Assembly (NCBI GenBank): GCA_029449245.1
Contig: JANATF010000003.1
Location: 744,001 to 808,000, forward strand
DNA: 64,000 bases
DNA from: Mortierella alpina
Lineage: Eukaryota; Mortierellomycota; Mortierellomycetes; Mortierellales; Mortierellaceae
Direction of reading: 5' to 3'
The translations under genes were made by a program, and so were the position numbers. Positions 31,735-41,711 of this stretch are shown one piece after another. Within the stretch, counting starts at the first letter, position 1, and each line of letters opens with the position of its first letter. A model generated the notes under the pieces. It searched no databases and was not told where the DNA came from. It saw only the letters and a program-made list of their open reading frames with translations.

Positions 31735-34700
31735 ATGGGCATACAAGGCCTGTGGCCGTTTCTAAAGAAAAAGGGCTACGAACCAACTCTCCGTCATCAA
31801 TCGACTCTCTGCAATTCTCCTGCCCCTGGTCCAACCCGCCGAGTTGATGTATTGGGATCTCTGTTTCTTACCGTCCGAAACGCCTACTGGAATAGTTCCT
31901 TGGACAAGGCGCACCCCATTGTCGAACGAGAGATTTCGAAACTTGGTACACCAGCAAACCTTGTTCTCTACATTGATGGTGCTCCATGTGCAGAAAAGCA
32001 ACAAACGCACGAGAAAAGAAAAGAAACCCGCGACGAGGCTATGAAATCCGCACGCAAAGGCGTCCGTGAAATGGAGGAACGGGTCACGAACAAGCTTCGA
32101 GTGCGGAAGCAACATTTTCTGACTATCACCAAGCATCTGCGTACAGCCTTTTACTGGCCCTCGGAAGCTAGGCACGCGTTCGCTCAATACATGCGTCTGA
32201 AGCACTGGGCCGTGGTGGAGTGCTCTACTGAGGCTGACATCAGAATAGCGTCGGACTACCAGCCGGGCGATGTTGTGATCACAAAAGACAGCGATCTACT
32301 TGTGTACGGGTCCGTCGAGACTATATGGAGACCGATTTCAAAAGCAAGATTCCTCGTCTACAACGTCCCAGACGTCCTTCGCGCCCTCAACATCAACAAA
32401 TCTCAGCTCACTGTCCTCGGAATCGTTTCCAAAAACGACTATAATCGGAATATATACTCGCTCGGGAGTGCAACCAACTTCTCCATCATCAAAGGACTCA
32501 AAGGAGAAGGTAACGTTCATACACATGCTCGTATGTTTCGATTGTTTATGCCCCATCTCATACCATGTTTGCCCCATGTCTCTCACCGTGTAGATCCCAT
32601 GGTGATGGTCCAAGCGTATTTGACAAACGAGGATGTAATTCGCAAGAATACGGAGGGCGAAAGCTTCGCTCTTTCCACGCAGGTGTTTGTGCATCGACAA
32701 CAAACAGCCTTACACCTTCCTCAGGCCTCAGAGCAGGATGTCGCGACCTACGACAGTGTCCGAGAAGCATTTGCTCGGTTACGGTTGCAGGTTACCCAGA
32801 ACAAGGCATTGCGTCTAGAACAGAGGTATAGTTTCTACTCTAATGATACACCATTTGCCCCCTATGATTTACATGTACAGCTGTTAATTCGATGATACCT
32901 CTCTGACCTGAATGCAGAACCAACACAGATACTGAGTGGGTGCCTCGTCACGCACCCTCGCAGCGCTTTAACCGATTCCGAACCATCGATCGTCAGGCCA
33001 ACCCCAGAGCTGGACCCGTTAGCACATCGACCACTCCATCGACTAGCCCGAGCGCAATCACTACTCCTCTGCCAGATGCACCTCCAGCTGCCTCGGATAG
33101 CACTGACATGTGGATAGATGACCCACCGGCACCACAGTCTACCCCGGCAGTTTTACCTCCCATGACCTCGGATACCTCTGACATGTGGATAGACGGTCAA
33201 CCGGCGCCACAGCCCGCCAGGGTCCCACCACGAATGCGGTCCCGGTTCTCTCCAAAGGTTCGACAGAGGAAGACCCAATCTCCTGAACCACCACAGATCA
33301 TGAAGCTTTACAAATGGAAGCCACATCAGCCAAAGCCAGACTCCGATGCTCCCGACGGTTCTAAAGATGCCGCTGGTTCAAAAAAGAAGACCACCAAGCG
33401 CCCGGCAAAGAAGAGGAAGGACGACACACCGTGGAAATGGACGCTGCCCAGAACCGAGATAAAGACAGAGCTGCAGGGCAAGAGTTGGAACAAACGTCAA
33501 ACCCTCTTGAGACTGTACAAAGAGCACCCGCTGGCTACACTTCGAGTTGGGACTTTGACCGCTAATGTCCGCGGAGTGTGCGAGGATCGTGCAGGAGAAG
33601 TGACGACATGTCTTCGAAAGGCTGTGAGGATTATTGCGGGTGTCAAGCAACAGGCCCAGGAACTGATTGGAGGGTTTATTCAGCTCGTAGTGGTCAAGGC
33701 CCTTGAGGATGGCCAGACCATCTCGGTCGGGGATCAGGAGCTCTTGGATGCTATCTGTCCAAGACTTGCCAAGCCAGTGTCTGAAGATGACAAGGACGTT
33801 TCGGATGATGCTGAAGCGGACGAAGACGACAAGTCTCTTCAGTATCAGTTCCTCTTCAGGCTCTTGACGCATCTCTTTTCTGGTAACGTCTCGAACGACA
33901 ACCCCATTGGCCGGCAGCTTCAAGAGTTCATCAACAGTGCGAGCAAGCACGGACTCTGCGATCCCTTCAGTATTGCGCCAACCAGGACCCAACCGCCCTT
34001 TTCTTGCAGTGTGCTATGGTCAGTGACACAAGAACTTGCGAAGGAGATCAAGATGCTCTACAGAAAAGGTTGTGAAAACATCCAGAAGCAGGTAATGTAC
34101 AGGGATCATCATTAATTGTGCTATGATATGGTTTCGAAACAACTATGCACGGCCCTAACATCTTCAACCTTATTTTTTATCGGCATCAGCTCGAGGCAAG
34201 GGTGCAGCGAGAGGAACTGCAGCGACAAGAAGTGGAAATTGACTCTAGTCAACCGGCGATAATCAACTTTGTCCGACTCAACAAGTTGTACGACTCAACA
34301 TACACGCTGGCCACGCACTCTGGCCCGACCCAGCCATTTGTACTCCTATCAGAACTCGACCTGCTCCATATCCTTTGGAAGAACAATGCACTGCAAGAAA
34401 AAATCAAGACGATTTTTGGGATATCCAGAGCCTCAAAGGAAATGGCAATCGGCTGCCTCTCCATGCGCGGGCCAGGGTTCCTTTTGAATCAACTCGTCAC
34501 TAGAAAGGGTCTAGGGGGTCCGCGACTCGGCTACGGTTCATATCAGACAAAAGCAAAGACCTTTTCGATCGACGACATGCAGGACCACTTGGCATATCTG
34601 TGGTCAGAGGAGTTCAAGAATAACCCGACCACGTATGATGGACGAGGGTATATGCTGACCGGCAGCATTCGAACAAACGGACACTCTCTCCAGCTCTTGG

Positions 34701-35874
34701 CCCTAAAGCTCAAGGAGTGCAACTCCGTCAAGTATAAGCGACTGCCCGAGTATGTGGCTCTGCCTCCGCGCATGCTCTCGGTCTTGAGCGGAATCGATGA
34801 CCACCTCACAGAGATTCGCAATGTACCGCTACTCGACCTTCTGGGCATGAGCGCATTAGACGTGCGAACGCAAGGAGTGACCAAACTTGGCATTGACTTG
34901 GGTCAGAACTGCGTTGTCGGGGCATGCGCCATCCTTGCTTCGGAGCAAAACCGTCCGGCGGGACAACCGCCGAAGTACATTAACTTGGCGGTCAAATCCA
35001 AAGCGGTGCTTCAGCCGACGTTCAAGATGCGAGCATGGCTTGAGGCAGAGAAGAACGTCATCTCAGACTCAGGGACAGAATCCATTAATGACCTAGAGCT
35101 CAGCATTCCGCCCCGCCGTGGTCCAGACGCCAACTTTGTCGCTCATGTACAAGCCCGAAGGCAGATATCCGACCGGTTGCATGAGTTCTACAACTCTCCC
35201 AAGATGATGAGCCGCCGGTATGATGCCAGGCGCGCGCACGAAGGCGAGTACTCCAAAATCACAGACCAGCTTCTCCGCATGGTGGGTGGCTCGATTGGCC
35301 GTCGTAAGGATCCAGACGCCAAGATAGTCATTGGGGTCGGACTCGGAAAGTTTGGCCCTGGATCTGGACTCACCTCAATGGACCAAGCATTCGCATCGTA
35401 CTTTATCCGAACCGTAAGTGTGCAACCAGCAGCATCTGGAAGTTTTATGGACATGTTGCTGTAGTGTAGTGATATATGTCAACAATCTGCTAACTTCTGC
35501 CTCCTTTCTCACTCTGTCTTGGCCCGTTGGCGCCACAGTGCCGCGCATTGGGGTATCTAGTTGTGGGACTCAATGAGTTCTACACTAGTAAAAAATGCCC
35601 AGACTGCCGGAACTTTGTGGCTCAGGTCACCCTGCGGCAGCTTTATTGTCCTCATTGCAAGGTGTACTTTCATCGCGATGTAATGGCGGGAAACAATCTC
35701 TGCAACGTGATCGATGGACACCTGCTGAAGGGGCACCGTCCTGAGTACCTTCAGCCCATCAACAAGGACGGAAGCTTCCCCTGGATGAAACCTGAGCCCA
35801 GCACTAGCAACAGCAGCAGCAACGTCGATCCCAGCAGCAGCTCCTCGACCCGCAAGCGTCCTGCTAGACTTTAA
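31735..35874 (+). CDS. XPG/FEN1-like nuclease fused to a Fanzor (TnpB-like) RuvC nuclease
   Basis: Exons 31735-32509, 32594-32825, 32918-34091, 34190-35413 and 35539-35874 give 1246 aa, all phases consistent; start GCGCCATGG. Residues 1-260 are an XPG/FEN1 fold: MGIQGLWPFL, D38 (RRVDVLGS), D81 (LYIDGAP), E166/D168 (CSTEAD), D185/D187 (TKDSDLLVYGS), D235 (SKNDYNRN) and a helix-hairpin part FSIIKGLKGEG. A basic, Pro-rich linker follows with an NLS-like KKKTTKRPAKKRK. Residues about 430-1246 look like a Fanzor: RuvC-I D963 in LGIDLGQN, an IGVGLGKFGPG block, E1148 in LNEFYTSKKC, a zinc ribbon (C1155, C1158, C1172, C1175) and RuvC-III D1182 in FHRDVMAGNN. Fanzors are eukaryotic RNA-guided DNA nucleases. 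The XPG fusion and lack of stops argue for function; activity is inferred. Confidence 0.85.
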
Positions 35875-35942
35875 TCTGTGTGTTGGAAACACACTCAAAA
35901 ATGTCGGTGTCAGCTGATCATTGGGTCGGCATAAGGACACCG
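35700..35942 (+). ncRNA. possible Fanzor guide-RNA (fRNA) scaffold
   Basis: In TnpB and Fanzor loci the guide RNA overlaps the nuclease gene's 3' end and runs to the element's right end. Here the gene stops at 35874 and the element ends at 35942; the right repeat has self-complementary arms (CGGTGTC / GACACCG) able to make a terminal stem. Start is a guess and no RNA evidence is available. Confidence 0.3.
35894..35942 (-). repeat. right terminal inverted repeat
   Basis: 49 bp, reverse complement of 29854-29901 except for one extra T. Confidence 0.9.
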
Positions 35943-36003
35943 GCCTGCTCTGTTGAATCGGGCTCACGGTTGAGCAGAAAGTCAAAAAGTGCAACAGTCT
36001 CTA

Positions 36004-38021
36004 TAAAGGAAATCTGCATAAAGGAAATCTCTTTACAAAGGAAACAATTCAATCGGTCCCAACGTTGGGACTTAAGAGATAAAGGAAATATTGTATAAAG
36101 TGTAAAGGAAACACTTCTACGGTCCCGGCTATATGTAATATTTCCTTTATACAGAGGAAGCTGAGTTGAAGTACTCCCTCAGACCGGGTTGGCGAAGGTG
36201 CTTTTTCTGTAGGTCCTCCGTAGCTTGCAAAAGTTTTTTTGACATCGAGACGAGTTCCTGCGTGTCATGATCCTGAAACTGCCAAAAGAGTGTCATTTGC
36301 TGCATGGCCCTCACTGCCTGGGTGATATTATACTCTGAACGCACAACAATGTCCTCTTCAGTTTCTGCGGCTGGCTCGCTGGGAAGCTGTGTTAATTCCT
36401 CTACAATGTCCTCGTCTGTTGGCACGTATGACACCTCCTGCTCGTCCGGATGGTTTAACAAGAATGTTATAGACATCGGGTCCTGATATGGCATCGGTTG
36501 AAGATTGCTCCTGAGCTGATCCATGACGTTATTATCATTGTCATCGCAGACAATGGCATCACCGTCGCTTGGTGTGCGAATTTTACATTTTTTGAAGCAG
36601 TTTCCTATGGTTGTGTCGACCACCTCATCCCAAGCTTGCACGGTCATTCTGATACCTGTGAGGATGTCGATTCTTGCAGGATTGGTAATACCATTCTCGA
36701 GGTTGCTTAAAAGTTGCTCGGAAAAATGAAGTCTGTATCGAGCCTTGAATGACCTGATAATACCAGCATCCATGGGTTGGAGTTTGGAGGTCATGTTAGG
36801 TGGCAAGTAGAGAACCTCTGTGTTCTGTAGTTGCGGAATGTTGGTCTCGTTACCGTGCGCGCTGCAGTTGTCCATAATCAACAACACTCTGCGATTAACC
36901 CTGCCATCAAACCATCGGAGCCAGTCGCTGAATGTCTTCATCGTCATCCATGCCTTTGTGTTCCAACGGTATACCATTCCTAAGTTGCTGAGCTGAACGT
37001 TCTTAAAACAACGCGGCTTCTGGTATTTGCCAATGATCCATAGCGGCACTTTATCGGATCCATCGCCATTTGAACAGACGGCCACAGTTATGCACTCCTT
37101 GTCTTGCTTTCTGCCCTCAAGTTGCGTAGTAGCTAAGGCTCTATCGGGCTTTACCATAGAGTATATGAATGTTATACGCGACGATCTACATCTATATACA
37201 TGTACAATGGCGTCTGTAAGTTATTGACGCTGTCTCTACATACCTGCATTCGATAAAACAGTCCAGTCTCGTCCATGTTATAAATATCTCTCCACGAGTA
37301 TCTGTCTAGCTTTGCACACAAGCCCGGCAACCGCTCTTCCAAGGTCTCCATATTGACAGATCCACTCTCCCCAACTGTACGGTATTGCTTGATGCCATGG
37401 CGTTTCTTGAATGTCGTTAGCCATCCATCGGAAAACTCGAAACTTGCTTCCTTGTCATAGAGAGCCTCGAGAAAGACTTTTCCTTTAGCTTGGATCAAAT
37501 GCCCACTCATCTGGATTTTATCTTGATAGAGCTCAAACCACTCAATTAGGGCAGCATCTAGTAACGGGAACTGGACTTGTCTGTGTCGTTTGGCGTCTTT
37601 TTTGTGTGGATCGTTGCTTAGCAGTAGTTCCGTAGATCGCTTTAACGTCTTGCATATTGTTGATCTGGCCACTTTGATGTTGTGTTTCCCCTCAAGCCAT
37701 GAAAGAAGCTGATCTATAGTCATGCTGGGGTCCTCCATTTTTTTCGGCAAAGAGCGATACGCTGCTCCATTGTCATCGAATTATGTGGCGATCTTTTCGA
37801 ACTCATGGTGTTTAGATAGGGAAGGCAGACTGTTGAAAGAAAGAGTGAAATCGATGCTTATGATATTTGTGATTGTGAACAAGGCAGTCTGCACTGCAGA
37901 GATCGTTATTCAGCCTATCTTCAGTACAAAGCCGGATAACTCGACCTTGAACCCCTCCCTTGTGTAAAGGAAATCTCTCTCTAAAGGAAACATTCAAGCC
38001 GGGCCCAGAGCGTTTCCTTTA
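36004..38021 (-). mobile_element. pogo/Tigger-type DNA transposon
   Basis: A 2.0-kb element with short terminal inverted repeats TAAAGGAAA / TTTCCTTTA, flanked by TA at 36002-36003 and 38022-38023 as expected for the Tc1/mariner-pogo superfamily, and holding a pogo-like transposase gene. The similarity of the ends continues a few bases outwards (CTCTA), so the exact edge is uncertain by about 5 bp. Nine AAAGGAAA words are clustered at both ends (36005, 36020, 36037, 36081, 36104, 36141 reverse; 37966, 37983, 38013 reverse), probable transposase-binding sites. Confidence 0.8.
36147..37806 (-). pseudogene. pogo/Tigger transposase, frameshifted
   Basis: Start CACCATG at 37806 (MSSKRSPHNS), a psq/CENP-B-type helix-turn-helix region (TIDQLLSWLEGKHNIKVARS), a Tc5-type second HTH (FEFSDGWLTTFKKRHGIKQ), then the DDE/D core: NMDETGLFYRMQ, LLIMDNCSAHG, and LPPNMTSKLQPMDAGII. 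One intron (37149-37243, GTATGT...AAAG) is well supported: it joins RMQ to PDRALAT. The N-terminal frame (RIALCRKK...) and the rest (...KKMEDPSMT) are out of register across an A7 run (37738-37744 on the plus strand as T7), so one A appears to be missing. The DDD residues and later frame are intact, so inactivation is recent, or the base is a sequencing error. Confidence 0.8.
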
Positions 38022-38164
38022 TAGAGAGTCGACTCAATGAAGGAGGACGAGCCTCGTCCTGACGCTGTTCGCATCTCTTTTCTCCTTCACACCCGACCTG
38101 ATCCCCTTCTCTGCTCCTGCATTCTCCCACAGCCTCGCTCGACACAGCCGGACAGCACACAGCC

Positions 38165-41100
38165 ATGGACGACCTGCTGGGCCTTTCCTGGGACCAGACT
38201 GGCGCTCGCAACGGGAACACAGCTAGCAACGCCAGTGGCGCAGGCGGCATGTCCACCCAAAAGGCCAAGCATCCACCCCCGCCCCCGACATCCAAACCAG
38301 CGCATCTGCAGATGGGCCTGAGCAAAGTCGGCCTCGTGCCCACTCCAGCAGGCGCATCGGCCTCCATCCTGACGCCGCAGCCTGTCCGCAACAGTAATGG
38401 ACTGTCTGCAAACTCTGCGCCCAAAAAAAATACAGATGATGTCTTTGGCTCGCTTATGCCCGCCTTTGGTCAAAGCAATGCGTCCGGCGTTACCAAGAGC
38501 CTAAATGCTATGACCCTGGAGGAGCGCCGTAAACATGACCAGCAGCAGCAGCTCATGGGATCGCTAGGCAGCTCTGGCTTTTCCAGTTCAGGCCCAACAT
38601 ATTCCTCCGCGTCCGGGTTCTCGCAGCAGCCCTCGCGATCTACGATCAGCCCTGCCATGAACGCCAGTCCGTTGACGCCTAGAGGATACGACCCGGGAAA
38701 TATTGCAGGAATGCAGAGGACGTTTGCTACTTCCTCTCCACCCCAACCCCAGCCAACCTTTGCCTCACCTACCCCTACATTCCAGCAACCGCAGCAGAGT
38801 CTGCTCAATCCGTCTCGCACCCACAGTCCGGCCCCTTTCTTGGCTTCACCGGGTTCCCTTGGTCGATCGCTCTCTCCAGCAATGACTCCATTGCAGCCGG
38901 ACCGATCTAATAGCGCGTCTCCCTCCACAGCGTCGTCTACCCCTATGAGCAGGGATCCGTTTGATACGCTCCTCGGCGATCAGGTCTCACGTAGCAGCCC
39001 ATCTCTCAAGAACCAGTCGTTGAATTCGCTGTAAGCAAAGAAAGCCCGGGTGCAATTAAGAGCACCTTGAATGCTCTGATCCTGTCCATAGGCAGAAAAA
39101 TGAGAGTGAAGAAAACTGATCCGACTTTTTTGCCTGTATTTGATATCAGGAGATATAATACCCCGCCACCAGGTCAGTCGACGCCAAAAGCTGCAGACCC
39201 TTGGGACCTCGACTTCCTGGCCAATGCAACATCCGTGAAATCAAGCCAGGTATATACGGAAAAGAGGATGGGAGTTTCTCCCGCAATTTCATGTTTTCTA
39301 CGATCTTCCCCTAATAGCAGACATTGACTCGGTCTTGTCTCTCATCTATATATAGCCGGCTCCTGCTACCGGCAGCGATCTTTTTGATCTGGGCGCGTTC
39401 GAAAAGGCTCCTGTGGAGAAACCAGCTCGTCAGCGGGATTCTGTTGATGCACTGAATTCATTCATCGGAAAGCAACCTTCGCCTTCAACAACCTCGATAT
39501 CGTCCTCGTCGTCGAGATCGAGTCCGCCAGGGTCGATACCAGCACCAAGATCAAAACCACCTCGATCAGCCGCTTCTGTTCAGAAGTCTTCGTCACAAGA
39601 AGATGCCGATATCGCACAGATTGTATCCATGGGGTTCTCTGCCGAGAGGGCTAAATTAGCCCTTGCAATGACTGAAAGTGGACGAGATATTGAAGCCGCA
39701 ATTGAGTATCTGGTTCAAAACGACGAGGCTGAGAATCACTTGCCAGCAAGGAGGCGAACACCCGTTAGTTCAGGACGGGAGGCGAGAACCAAGGAGGAGC
39801 GACGACCGTATCGGGACGATAGTGATCCGCCATTGGAGGACCGAAGGAGGAGAAATCCGAGACAGACACAGGCACAACAGAGTCAGCAGCAACAGGAGCT
39901 CTCACGAGCACAGCAGTTGCAGCAACATAAAGACAAGATTGTTGGCACTGCGTCCGTTTTTGGAATGTCAGTATTCACAAAGGCCAACGAGATTTACAAG
40001 CAGGGACGTGAAAAAATGCAGGCGGCCATGGAGGATATGACAGCCGAGGAACCTCGAACAAGAGCTGCCCGTCGGCACGAGTGGATCGAGGACGAATTTA
40101 ATCCGCGAAAGGGAGGATACAAGGATTCGGACTCGGAGGATGAGGTCTACAAAGGGCGGCGTCAGGCTCAACGGCCGCAGGACCAACGCCAACAGCAGCA
40201 GTCTCAACAACAGCCAAGGACGTCCCGTGCAAAACCGGAGAAGGAGACATTCGAAGACACCTACGTATCCTCGTCACGGAGAGGCGGCAATTCTGCCAAG
40301 AGTCAGCCGCTGTTCTCTATGGAGGACTCCAAAAGCACATCGAGGTCCTCCAATTTGTCAACACCTGCAACAGCAGCATCCTCATCATCATCCACATCTC
40401 GCACAGCAAGAAGTCCCTCACCTCTTCCCCCCAAGCCCGCCCGTCCCGCACGCGTCCTTGTTCAGGCTACCAGCCAGCAGCTTCAGGAGTCGAACCACTA
40501 CAAGGAGAAAGGAAACGAAGTCTTCAAATTGGGTCAATTTGGACAGGCAGCAGAGCTGTATGCCCGCGCGGGTCAGACTCTACCTGCGGGCCATGTACTG
40601 CTGATCTTGACACAAAACAATCGTGCGGCGGCGTTACTTAAGATTGGAGAGTACCGCGAGACCATTGCCGAATGTGATCGATCCATTCAGTTGGTCCAAG
40701 GCCCCGACGGTCAAGGTGTCAATGACATTTTGCCACCCAGTGCAGGTGTCAATCTGAAGGACCAAATGGGCAAGGCCTTGATGCGTCGAGCCACAGCGTA
40801 TGAGAATCTGGAAAAGTATCAGGAGGCCAAGGATGACTGGGCCAAGTTGCGGGATCTGGATCCAGGGCACCGGAATGCAGTGGAGGGACATCGTCGTTGT
40901 GAAAAAGCCGTAGCAGTGGTCAACGGTGGCGGCACTACTTTATCTCTTTCGTCTGCATCATCACCATCGTCAAGGAAACAGTCTCCGTCATCGTCCTTAT
41001 CACCAGCGGCAGGCCGCTCTGGATTGGGCGTGTCTTCACCTATGCAGGATATTTTCACGTCGCATCAATCATCGCACAATGAAGCCAAGGTCCGGGCGGA

Positions 41101-41570
41101 GCTGGAGCGGTCCGAGGGTGTGACAAAGTTGAGACAGAGTGCGGCTCAGCAGGAGCAGGAGGACGATGAAAAGCTGAGACTGAGCGATCAGGTCGAGATG
41201 AAGATGACGTTGTGGAAGGCGGGCAAAGAGGATAACATCCGCGCGTTGCTAGCGTCCCTGGGCTCGGTACTTTGGGAGGGCGTTGGCTGGAAGGCTGTGG
41301 GGATGCATGAACTGGTGACGCCGGCTCAGGTCAAGATCAAGTACATGCGAGCCATTGGAAAAATGCACCCAGATAAGGTAAGGAAGTGTTTTCTTTGAGG
41401 TTGAGACGACCTTTGGGTGCTGGCCAGACCTGCATACTGACTTTTTTCTTTATTTTCTTTCGCTCTAGCTGGGCGCAACGACCACGGTAGAACAGCGGAT
41501 GCTGGCCAACACCATCTTCAGCACGCTTAATTCTGCATGGGACGCATTCAAGGTTCAAAACAACATGTAA
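38165..41570 (+). CDS. SWA2: auxilin/Swa2-like clathrin-uncoating cofactor
   Basis: Exons 38165-39030, 39150-39249, 39356-41377 and 41469-41570 give 1029 aa. The order of parts is that of yeast Swa2/auxilin: a disordered Ser/Pro/Gln-rich N-terminus with clathrin/adaptor-type motifs (DPWDLDFL, DLFDLGAF), a UBA domain near residues 404-443 (DIAQIVSMGFSAERAKLALAM), a TPR block near 700-830 (YKEKGNEVFKLGQFGQAAELY, KALMRRATAYENLEKYQEA), and a C-terminal J domain with KMHPDK split by the last intron. It recruits Hsp70 to disassemble clathrin coats. The last exon codes for LANTIFSTLNSAWDAFK, the usual auxilin terminus. The pogo element ends 143 bp before its ATG. Confidence 0.92.
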
Positions 41571-41711
41571 TAAAAACAACACCTTGCGCGAACGGAAAAA
41601 AGAAAAGGAAGAAATACGATAAGCATGGGCCATTCCAGCTACAAGCTACGATGGTGTATAGGGGTATAGTGTCTGTCTGTCTGCGATATCTCGCAGGTAT
41701 TCTTTGTTTTT

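Larger units (their letters stand above)
29854..35942. mobile_element. TIR-bounded element carrying an XPG-Fanzor fusion
   Basis: Terminal inverted repeats at 29854-29901 and 35894-35942 bracket 6.1 kb. They agree over 45 consecutive bases, then a one-T indel, then GAG. Inside are a degraded gene (30046-31378) and the five-exon XPG-Fanzor gene (31735-35874), which ends 20 bp before the right repeat. No target-site duplication is obvious (left flank ATCCTAT, right flank GCCTGCT). The TIR identity suggests recent activity. Known Fanzor genes ride on several classes of eukaryotic DNA transposons; the class of this one cannot be set because no intact transposase is seen. Confidence 0.8.
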
